Assembly (NCBI GenBank): GCA_049791675.1
Contig: JBARAD010000204.1
Span: 1-64,000, forward strand
Origin: Chryseosolibacter sp049791675
GTDB lineage: Bacteria; Bacteroidota; Bacteroidia; Cytophagales; Cyclobacteriaceae
Reading direction: 5' to 3'
DNA: 64,000 bases
In this document: positions 57,105-64,000 of the stretch, piece after piece
Layout: every line of letters starts with the position of its first letter
How positions within the stretch are numbered: the first letter of the stretch is position 1
Translations under genes and position numbers: made by a program
Notes under the pieces: generated by a model
What the model saw: only the letters and a program-made list of their open reading frames with translations
What the model was told of the DNA's origin: nothing
The model's database searches: none

Positions 57105-58548
57105 TTGCCCAGGGTTTTAGAGAAAGCAGGAATACGGTACCGAAGCCGAGCGCAAGCATGACGTGAAAGACCACGAGGCTTGTGTCATTCGTCTGAATAG
57201 CCCTGACGATGGCGAAGATAAAACACACCGAGAGGAAACCCTCCATGACGGTGATCATGTTCAGGTTTGAATTCAGGTATGTGTTGTTGACCCATGTGTC
57301 GCGCTTGCCGACAATATTAAACTTGGGCGTGCGCATAAAAGGGGTCTTGATGCCAAGCCATCCTTCGATCACGGCAAGTCCATTGTGTAGCGAAAGTCCC
57401 ATGGAGATAATGAGAAAAGCAGGAAAGAGGACGATGAATTTTTTAAAGGGGTGGGTATAGAAGCGTTGCGTCGACGTCCAGTAAAAAACTGCTACGGACA
57501 AAAATCCGATCAGAAACACACCGCCCAGGCTGAACAGAAAATGGATCCGTGGATCTGTGTTTTTAATATTCAGCATGGGCAGGCTCAGGACTGCAGCCAT
57601 GAGCAGTGCCACAAATACCGAGCTGTTGAAAAGATGGAGGAAACCGTGGAGCTTTTGAACAATGGAAAGCTTTGACTTCATCAGTCGTCCAATCAGTTTG
57701 CGTGCTGTCTCTGCACCCCCTTTGTTCCATCGGTATTGTTGAAGTTTAATGACAGGCATCACGACCGGTAATTCGCCGGGAGTCACCACATCTTCCAGGT
57801 AGAGGAATTTCCAGCCTTTGAGCTGCGCGCGGTAGCTCAGGTCGAGATCTTCGGTCAGCGTGTCGGCGCTCCATCCTCCTGCGTCCAGGATACATTCCTT
57901 TCGCCACACACCACAGGTGCCGTTAAAATTAATAAAGCTTCCGGCCTGGCTACGGGCGGATTGTTCAATTGAAAAATGTGCATCGAGCCCGAAGGCCTGT
58001 AACTGTGTGATGAGTGAATAATCTTTGTTGATGTGCCCCCAACGGGTTTGCACCACGCCGATAGCGCGATCGGTAAAATGCGGGAGTGTTTTTTTCAGGA
58101 AGTCCGGATTCGGAATAAAGTCTGAATCAAAGATCACAATAAAGTCTCCATTGGCTGCCTGAAGCCCATCTTTCAGCGCGCCCGCCTTATACCCTGCGCG
58201 GTTTGCGCGGTGAATATGTTTCATATCGAGGCCAGATGTTTTCAGCCACTCCAGTCTCTGGTAGATGATGCCCGACGTTTCATCCGTTGAATCGTCGATT
58301 ACCTGTATCTCAAGTTTTTCTTTTGGATAGTCTAACGCAGCCACTGCTTCGATCAGTCTTTCGACCACATATTTTTCATTGTAGATCGGCAACTGAATGG
58401 TTACGCGCGGCTCAAAGTCAACCTGAGGTAATGTCGTTATCGTTCGTTTTTTGCGGTAGATATATGTCAGGTGCAATTGACCAATGCTGAACAGGAAAAG
58501 GTAGCCTAAGCTGAGTGTGTACGATATAGCAATGATCCATTCCGTCAT
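57097..58548 (-). CDS. Processive GT2 glycosyltransferase (cellulose synthase-like)
   Basis: A 483-residue membrane GT2 enzyme. One N-terminal helix precedes the GT-A domain, with LPIYNEKYVVERLI near residue 53, DDST near 86, DSD near 142, the TEDLD motif near 233 and QQYRW near 273, the D,D,D,QxxRW set of processive synthases. Four C-terminal helices follow (from about residue 305). It probably polymerises a beta-linked hexose chain or transfers a hexose to lipid. It starts 8 bases after the Dpm1-like stop. Confidence 0.87.
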   Translation of the reverse strand: MTEWIIAISYTLSLGYLFLFSIGQLHLTYIYRKKRTITTLPQVDFEPRVTIQLPIYNEKYVVERLIEAVAALDYPKEKLEIQVIDDSTDETSGIIYQRLEWLKTSGLDMKHIHRANRAGYKAGALKDGLQAANGDFIVIFDSDFIPNPDFLKKTLPHFTDRAIGVVQTRWGHINKDYSLITQLQAFGLDAHFSIEQSARSQAGSFINFNGTCGVWRKECILDAGGWSADTLTEDLDLSYRAQLKGWKFLYLEDVVTPGELPVVMPVIKLQQYRWNKGGAETARKLIGRLMKSKLSIVQKLHGFLHLFNSSVFVALLMAAVLSLPMLNIKNTDPRIHFLFSLGGVFLIGFLSVAVFYWTSTQRFYTHPFKKFIVLFPAFLIISMGLSLHNGLAVIEGWLGIKTPFMRTPKFNIVGKRDTWVNNTYLNSNLNMITVMEGFLSVCFIFAIVRAIQTNDTSLVVFHVMLALGFGTVFLLSLKPWANA

Positions 58549-58556
58549 GTCGTTAC

Positions 58557-59246
58557 TTATAAATGCCTGAAGATGGTGTATAAAATTTTAAAGCCGGCGA
58601 ATACGGTGCCTTTCACTGTTCCTGAAACTTTTGAAACGCCGATGCGCTTCCGGTAATTAACCGGTACTTCCATGCTGCGTAGTTTTTGCTTCGCGCTTTT
58701 TATCTGCATCTCCACAGTCCATCCATAGGTTTTATCCTGCATCTCCAGCGCAAGCAGTGATGCAAACCGGATGGCCCTGAAAGGGCCGAGATCGGTAAAA
58801 GATTCACGAAAGAATAACTTAATCAGGTTTGTTGCCAGCCAATTCCCAAAAATTTGCTGAATGGTAATGGAACCCTTTTCCCGCCTTCCCAAAGTCCGTG
58901 ATCCAATGACCAGATCGGCCCTGTTCTGAAGAATGGGTTCAACAAGGTTCGGTGTTTCTTCCGGGTAATCTGAATGATCCCCGTCGAGGAATACCAGCAC
59001 GTCCGGCGGAGCAATATGGTCCCGGCAATAAGCGATACCTTTCAAGCACGCATATCCATATCCCCGTCGCGGTTCATGAAGTACGGTAGCCCCGGCCTCT
59101 CCAGCCAGTGAAGCGGTACGGTCGGTAGAAGCATTGTTCACCACGATCACTTCGCTGATAATATCTGCGGGAATTTCTTGTATGACCTTACCGATGCTTT
59201 TTTCCTCATTGAAGGCCGGTATGATCACATGTATGCGTGGTTTCAA
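58557..59246 (-). CDS. Dolichyl-phosphate mannose synthase-like GT2
   Basis: A 229-residue GT-A enzyme. IPAFNEEKSIGKVIQEIP at residues 9-26, VVNNASTDRT near 36, and the metal site VFLDGDHSDYPEE near 85 define it, followed by DLVIGSRTLGRREKGSI. Like Dpm1 it has no C-terminal helices. It is expected to make polyprenyl-phosphate hexose, the donor for a GT-C enzyme such as the one at 55761. Head of the glycosyltransferase run. Confidence 0.87.
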   Translation of the reverse strand: MKPRIHVIIPAFNEEKSIGKVIQEIPADIISEVIVVNNASTDRTASLAGEAGATVLHEPRRGYGYACLKGIAYCRDHIAPPDVLVFLDGDHSDYPEETPNLVEPILQNRADLVIGSRTLGRREKGSITIQQIFGNWLATNLIKLFFRESFTDLGPFRAIRFASLLALEMQDKTYGWTVEMQIKSAKQKLRSMEVPVNYRKRIGVSKVSGTVKGTVFAGFKILYTIFRHL

Positions 59247-59327
59247 CAGAGCAGATGTTTGTTAAAATAATTTCGCCTCAGGTCAACTAAACTAATCCTT
59301 CTGACCGGTTATGACATCCGGAATTAA

Positions 59328-61109
59328 TTAATCCTTAATTGTAACGTGGTTGTTGCCAACCAGAACAGGTTTTCCAAATCTGCCTTCTTCATCCTTTACC
59401 TCCAGGTTCAGGACGCCGCGCGGACACACCGCCGAACAAATACCGCAGCCAACGCAGGAGGCGCGGACGACATTCTGGCCGCGCTGGGCATACCATCGTA
59501 CGTCGATGCCCATCTCGCAATAGGTAGAGCAGTTACCGCAGGATATGCATTGACCTCCATTGGTTGTGATCCTGAACCGTGATTTAAATCTCTGAACGAT
59601 GCCGAGATAGGCTGCGAGCGGACATCCATACCGGCACCAGACCCTGTTGCCCATCAGCGGATAAAACCCTGTTCCGATCACGCCGGCGAAGCCCGCGCCG
59701 ATATACACACCGTAAATCTCGCGCAAAGTATATGTATCGATGAATAGAAACCGGGAAGATTGTGTAAACCACGTATACAATACACCGATGGTCATCACGA
59801 TGGCAAACCCCAGGACGCCATGCACCATCCATCTTTCTGTCTTCCAGGACTTCAGTGACTTTTGTGAAAGCTGCCTGTACGGATCTCCGAACGTTTCGGC
59901 CAGGCCGCCGCAGCCGCACACCCAGGAGCAATACCACCGCTTCCCGAAAAAATATACCAGTACTGGTACCCCAACGATGATCAGCGCCAGTCCCCATCCC
60001 AGCATAAAGATGCCAAGGGTGCCGTGTTCCAACATTTCGGCCAGGCGGTAGTCAAAGAAAAAGCTATAGTCCAGTGGCCAGATATTCTTGAAATCATAAT
60101 ATGGTTTGTTCAGACGGATGAGAATTTCCGGAATTAAGAATGCAAATGCTGTCTGAAAGAACATCACTGAAATTGTCCGTAGCACCTGATACTTGCTATG
60201 CCTGTAATGAATGATGAAGCGGACGCCCATCACCAGAATGCAAAGGGTATAGATGAACCCATAGAGAAAAAATTTCCCGGCTTCATGCCCGTTGATCGAA
60301 TGGCTCACGGGATCAACCATGAGCACCCAGTTGGTCATATACTCTGCATAGAAATACAGGAGTATATAGAATATTATCAGCCAGGTGCCGGTGAGGATTC
60401 CGAGCCATCCTCTGTTTTTCATCGGATTAAAGAAGACGCGGTTATTTTTAATGCCCTTCTCCTCCCCAGCCTTGGGCAATATGTAGAGCATCGCCCCGAT
60501 GACGCATAACCCGTACGTGAGGAACAGAAAAAGGATCGGATTGTTTTTGACCGGGCTTGCCGCAGCGGTCTTGGTGAGCATGTACTTCAGGTCTTTAATC
60601 GCGTAGCGGTCAAAACCCACTTTGCTGACGATGCCGTACTTACCGATCTTTTCGGCCACACCCTGCAGCCGTGACCGGAACACGTCGGTTGACTGGAACG
60701 ATTCTCCTTCGCCGATGTCATTGAAATCCCGGAAGGCCCTGTTCTTGAATGCAGCCACTTCGTTGGAGGTTCTGAATACAGAATCGAGAACAGGCGTCGT
60801 AAAGTTATTGTTACTTCTTTGGAGGATTTGTTGAATTTCAGCCTCCGTGATGGTGTATCGCTCCAGTTGCTCCTGATTGGCCAGCTCAAAAACATCTCCG
60901 AGCGCTGCGACGAAAGCATGGTTCGAAGTGAAATTCCTGTCTATGACGGGCGAGGCGTGTTTGGTGAAAAGGGTGAGCTTTTCCGGATCATTGATCTTCT
61001 CTTTAACGATCTCCGGCGTCAGCCTGTAATCGGCCCAAAAAGTCGAGACATTGAAAATAGTGAACCCTGTTATAAAAACGATGAGGCCGGTTATTTTGAG
61101 TGCTTTCAT
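59328..61109 (-). CDS. NapH/NosR-type membrane polyferredoxin
   Basis: A 593-residue protein. One N-terminal helix (IVFITGFTIFNVSTFW), then about 150 mostly hydrophilic residues, then six or so helices from residue 190. Two Cys motifs near residues 392 and 485 (CSWVC and WCRYGCP) match the NosR/NapH/CcoG pattern. Two ferredoxin-type 4Fe-4S sites follow, CISCGNCSTYC near 520 and CVGCGICSAVCP near 550. The large N-terminal soluble insert is unlike NapH. It lies 75 bases downstream of the FAD oxidoreductase and likely passes electrons across the membrane. Confidence 0.85.
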   Translation of the reverse strand: MKALKITGLIVFITGFTIFNVSTFWADYRLTPEIVKEKINDPEKLTLFTKHASPVIDRNFTSNHAFVAALGDVFELANQEQLERYTITEAEIQQILQRSNNNFTTPVLDSVFRTSNEVAAFKNRAFRDFNDIGEGESFQSTDVFRSRLQGVAEKIGKYGIVSKVGFDRYAIKDLKYMLTKTAAASPVKNNPILFLFLTYGLCVIGAMLYILPKAGEEKGIKNNRVFFNPMKNRGWLGILTGTWLIIFYILLYFYAEYMTNWVLMVDPVSHSINGHEAGKFFLYGFIYTLCILVMGVRFIIHYRHSKYQVLRTISVMFFQTAFAFLIPEILIRLNKPYYDFKNIWPLDYSFFFDYRLAEMLEHGTLGIFMLGWGLALIIVGVPVLVYFFGKRWYCSWVCGCGGLAETFGDPYRQLSQKSLKSWKTERWMVHGVLGFAIVMTIGVLYTWFTQSSRFLFIDTYTLREIYGVYIGAGFAGVIGTGFYPLMGNRVWCRYGCPLAAYLGIVQRFKSRFRITTNGGQCISCGNCSTYCEMGIDVRWYAQRGQNVVRASCVGCGICSAVCPRGVLNLEVKDEEGRFGKPVLVGNNHVTIKD

Positions 61110-61184
61110 CTGTGTGTTCCTCTGTCAGTCATTAGAATTTAAGTTGGCTCTTGGCTGTCGGTTGAGATCAATCTGGCTTTCACA

Positions 61185-62462
61185 TTAAGTTATGAACATG
61201 AACGCTTCGCGTATCTCGTCTTCATGTCTTTCGGAAAACTCGGGATCGAAGTTCGCTTCGTGTAAATGCTCCATTATAAAATCCACCGGCCGTTTCTCCC
61301 TGAGCCATCTGTCAAAGTGATCGTGGCGCAGCCGGATGCCAAATGAATTAATGCCATGGAATTCGCTGGTCTTTTTATTCCAGACAATGTGCAGGGCTTT
61401 TCGTGCCGAGCGGTGTTCCCAGTACAGTTCTGCTTCATGCTCGCCGAGCGCGTTGCTGACATGTCCGTAGGACTGAAATTCGATGTCGAAAAATTTTGCC
61501 GAGTTAAACCATGGTCCCGGTTCATACCGTGTTTTCTTTCCGCAGACGGTTTGGGCGACTACTTCGCCCATCATCCGTGCTGTGTACCACACCTGTTCAA
61601 TATTTTTTCTTCCTTCAAGCGAGTACATCCGTTCGACACAGTCGCCAATCGCGTATACATCGGGAGCGTTCGTTTCAAGAAATTCATTGACGAGGATACC
61701 CCGATTCAAGTCGATGCCACTATCCTTCATCCAGTCGACATTGGGATGTACGCCGATGGTAACGCCGGCGAAATCACAATTGATTTCTTCTCCCTTTTTT
61801 GTTCGGACTCCTTTCACCCGCCCATTGGGATCAGCAATGATTTCGCTTGCTTCTTCAAGATGTTTTATCGTGACGCCATGCGACACGATGTGCCGGCTGA
61901 TCATCTGTGCTTCCTGCATTGGCAGCACGTTACTCCAGAATGCGGGTTCACGTACGAGCATGGTGACGCCGATATTGCGGCTCCGCAGCATTTCCGCCAT
62001 CTCCACACCGATCAATCCTCCTCCAGCCACGATCGCTTTCCTGATGCCGCGCGTGTTGGATTCCATTTTGATTAAGTCCTGGTAACTGTAGAGCGCCTGG
62101 ACGCCTTCGAGCCGCTCACCGGGAATGCCGGGAAAATTCGACCGCGATCCTGAGGCTACGATCAATGTATCGTAAGATATGCTTGCGCCGGAGGTGAGGA
62201 CAACGGTTTTTTGGCCGGTATTGATTTTTTCCGCACGATCGCTCACAAGATCAATGCGGTTCTTTTTCCAGAACCCGTCCTCATAGGGCTTTGTGTTTTC
62301 AAAGGTGAGGTGCCCCATATAAACATACATCAGGGCCGTGCGTGAGAAGAAGTAGGGTGTCTCTGCGGAGATGACGGTGATCTTATCACCGCACTGTTTT
62401 CTGATATGCCTTGCTGCGGTGATGCCCGAGACACCATTTCCAATGATCACGACATGTTTCAT
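61185..62462 (-). CDS. FAD/NAD(P)-dependent oxidoreductase
   Basis: A 425-residue flavoprotein. The start at 62462 gives MKHVVIIGNGVSGITAARHI, an exact FAD-binding GXGXXG; a longer frame to 62507 adds 15 residues without a motif. The NAD-binding site is IVAGGGLIGVEMAEML near residue 148, and NAPDVYAIGDCVER near 274 is the second FAD contact. It resembles rubredoxin or nitrite reductase-type FAD enzymes. Its partner is likely the polyferredoxin just downstream. No redox-active CxxC is seen. Confidence 0.88.
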   Translation of the reverse strand: MKHVVIIGNGVSGITAARHIRKQCGDKITVISAETPYFFSRTALMYVYMGHLTFENTKPYEDGFWKKNRIDLVSDRAEKINTGQKTVVLTSGASISYDTLIVASGSRSNFPGIPGERLEGVQALYSYQDLIKMESNTRGIRKAIVAGGGLIGVEMAEMLRSRNIGVTMLVREPAFWSNVLPMQEAQMISRHIVSHGVTIKHLEEASEIIADPNGRVKGVRTKKGEEINCDFAGVTIGVHPNVDWMKDSGIDLNRGILVNEFLETNAPDVYAIGDCVERMYSLEGRKNIEQVWYTARMMGEVVAQTVCGKKTRYEPGPWFNSAKFFDIEFQSYGHVSNALGEHEAELYWEHRSARKALHIVWNKKTSEFHGINSFGIRLRHDHFDRWLREKRPVDFIMEHLHEANFDPEFSERHEDEIREAFMFIT

Positions 62463-62511
62463 ATACTTACGGAGCTCCGCTTTACCTGCATCGTTTTGAG
62501 AAAACAAGTTA

Positions 62512-62557
62512 TAAAAAAAACTGCGATCCCTTTGTCTAAAAGGAACCGCAGTCTTTT
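62512..62557 (-). terminator. Rho-independent terminator after the phosphorylase-like gene
   Basis: On the minus strand, ACTGCG / CGCAGT outer stem with an inner paired TCC/GGA part, then a run of seven to eight T (62512-62519). It separates the gene at 62573 from the FAD oxidoreductase. The plus strand also ends in five T, so it may be bidirectional. Confidence 0.85.
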
Positions 62558-62572
62558 TATGTATGGCTTTAC

Positions 62573-64000
62573 TTAGGCGGCGAACTGATTACTGTCGCGG
62601 TCGACCGACTCACTTTCGGCAGCCTTGTGGTGATAGAGCTTCTGATAATACTCGTCCGCCATTCTTCCTGAATCAAAGAAAGGTGTAACATCCTGCATGC
62701 CTGTCTTCATGATCTTCAACCATTGGTCCGGTCTTTCATAATAGGTAGGGATGATCACATTTTCGAGAAGGTCCAGCAGGTGCTGTGCCTCGATCCTGTC
62801 CTTTTCTTCAGGAGGCAGGTGGTCAGCCGCAGGCTGGATGATGAACGCGTTCTGTTGATCACGTGCAAATTCAGGCACCCATCCGTCCGGAATGGAAAGG
62901 TTGATGGATCCATTCATCGCGGCGGTCATGCCTGATGTTCCGGAAGCTTCATGATACAATTTCGGATTGTTCAGCCACACGTCAGATCCTTTTTTCAGGT
63001 GGCCAGACAACCAAAGTTCGTATCCTGTCACTACCGTGCAATTCGGGAGATCCTTGGTCTTCCAATAGATCTCGTTAAAAATGTTGATGGCTCCGAAATC
63101 TTCAGGATAAGGTTTTCCGGCCCAGATGATCTGTATGGGAAATTTCTTGTTGGTCGCGATTTTGAGGAACCGGTTGAAGTCCGCTAAGATCAGGTTCGCT
63201 CTCTTATACGCTGCAAAACGTCTTGCCCAAACGATGGTGAGTACATTTTCATCAAACAACTTTCCGGTCTGGTTGGCAACGGTTTTGAAAAGTTTGTTCT
63301 TCAAAGCCTTTTTCCGTTTGGTCAGCGCTTCATTGTTATTCTGGCGCAGGGCCTGTTCCAGTTCAGTATCCTGCCAGTATGTTTTGTTCTGGGCGTTCGT
63401 GATGGCAGTGATCTCGCAGATGCCTTTGTACCCGTTCCACATGCGGCGTGACACTTCTCCGTGCAGCTGTGATACGCCATTGGCGATCTTTGCCATACGC
63501 AGGGCTGTCAGGGTATAGTTCAGGATCCCGTTTTCCGGCGCCACATGTTCTTCAACTTGACGTGTAGTCATACCGTTGAAGAAGCTCATGTTGTTGAGAA
63601 GGGGAATACTGTGCTCTTCATTACCCGCCTTTTCAGGGGTGTGCGTGGTGAAGACAACACGTTTCTTAACTTCATTAATGTCTTTGAATTTATCAAGCAG
63701 ATAAAAGCACAATGGAAGTGCGTGACCTTCATTCATGTGATAGATATCCGTCTGGCGCTGGAGTACGTCGAGAAGTTTCGCTCCACCGGCCCCCAGCAGG
63801 ATAGACTGCGCGATGCGGGTGGTCTCGTTCGGATCGTACAGGCGGTGACTGATCGTCTGCGCCAGATAATCGTTTTCAGGGATGTCGGTCGTAAGCAGGA
63901 AGAGCGGAACGGTATTGAATACCTCCGGTTTTAGAAGATAAGCTTTTACGTACACGCGTGCACCATGGATGGTAATGGGGAATACGATCTTGGTATCGGT
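62573..64000 (-). CDS. Alpha-glucan phosphorylase-like protein (GT35), partial
   Basis: The gene is cut by the window end; the frame stays open upstream of 63955 through the last 45 bases, so the true start lies outside, and about 475 residues are visible. Family marks are DIYHMNEGHALPL, NGVSQLHGEVSRRMW, IVWARRFAAYKRANLIL, VWLNNPKLYHEASGTSG and NGSINLSIPDGW. In the PLP-lysine motif (canonical GTSGMKAA) this protein reads GTSGMTAA, with Thr encoded at 62924-62926. The canonical Schiff-base lysine is therefore missing. Glycogen or alpha-glucan turnover is the default role, but PLP chemistry is doubtful. Confidence 0.85.
   Translation of the reverse strand, partial: TDTKIVFPITIHGARVYVKAYLLKPEVFNTVPLFLLTTDIPENDYLAQTISHRLYDPNETTRIAQSILLGAGGAKLLDVLQRQTDIYHMNEGHALPLCFYLLDKFKDINEVKKRVVFTTHTPEKAGNEEHSIPLLNNMSFFNGMTTRQVEEHVAPENGILNYTLTALRMAKIANGVSQLHGEVSRRMWNGYKGICEITAITNAQNKTYWQDTELEQALRQNNNEALTKRKKALKNKLFKTVANQTGKLFDENVLTIVWARRFAAYKRANLILADFNRFLKIATNKKFPIQIIWAGKPYPEDFGAINIFNEIYWKTKDLPNCTVVTGYELWLSGHLKKGSDVWLNNPKLYHEASGTSGMTAAMNGSINLSIPDGWVPEFARDQQNAFIIQPAADHLPPEEKDRIEAQHLLDLLENVIIPTYYERPDQWLKIMKTGMQDVTPFFDSGRMADEYYQKLYHHKAAESESVDRDSNQFAA

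Noticed and set aside
61356..62085. Two long antisense frames in the FAD oxidoreductase gene
   Set aside because: Both lie inside a gene with exact FAD and NAD motifs, and neither has a family match.

Overview
The window is chromosomal DNA of a Bacteroidota bacterium, most likely from the Cytophagales. The evidence is the promoter type (TTTG, 18-20 bases, TAnnTTTG), two secreted proteins ending in type IX secretion (T9SS) sorting domains with PNP motifs, weak Shine-Dalgarno sequences, and close relatives of Bacteroidota families such as DUF2141, DUF3467 and HemJ. Genus and species cannot be read from the sequence. No phage, transposase, CRISPR array or plasmid gene was seen.

Region 1 (1-16650) is a surface-polysaccharide locus. 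After the tail of a membrane protein come, leftward, a glycosyltransferase and a UDP-GlcNAc 2-epimerase. Rightward there is a tightly overlapping operon: N-acetyl sugar amidotransferase, HisH-like and HisF-like subunits, a Wzx flippase, five glycosyltransferases and an FkbM methyltransferase. It ends in a 1179-residue T9SS cargo protein with a propeller-like head and PKD domains. The three amidotransferase genes predict an acetamidino sugar in the glycan. The HisF-like protein has lost the catalytic Asp11 of histidine biosynthesis, which supports this.

Region 2 (16650-30230) is mixed housekeeping: an Lrp regulator, a phosphoribosyltransferase and panB; a CAP-domain protein; NADP isocitrate dehydrogenase; a large HYR-domain T9SS protein; a Crp/Fnr regulator; small DUF1059 and DUF4440 genes; ribH; a TPR membrane protein; pdhA; and recF with a DciA-like gene.

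Region 3 (30230-48130) is the translation and transcription core: tRNA-Tyr, tRNA-Gly, tRNA-Thr and tuf; then tRNA-Trp, secE, nusG, rplKAJL and rpoBC; then a DUF3467 gene; then rpsL, rpsG, fusA and rpsJ. Three strong promoters share nearly the same -7 and discriminator sequence, and strong terminators close the units. The spacers hold partial copies of tRNA-Gly, tRNA-Thr and tRNA-Trp, two of them with a palindrome-like segment in place of T-arm sequence. Two spacers are filled by degenerate heptamers kept in one 7-base phase.

Region 4 (48130-64000) is mostly leftward: a MocA/XdhC pair, two related cytochromes c around a DUF2141 gene, a ceramidase-like enzyme, Sco, HemJ and a MOSC protein. Then comes a compact set that may form one system: a CofC/DUF2064-like transferase, a GT-C membrane glycosyltransferase, a processive GT2, a Dpm1-like GT2, a NapH/NosR-type polyferredoxin and an FAD oxidoreductase. 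The window ends inside an alpha-glucan phosphorylase-like gene whose PLP-binding lysine is replaced by threonine.
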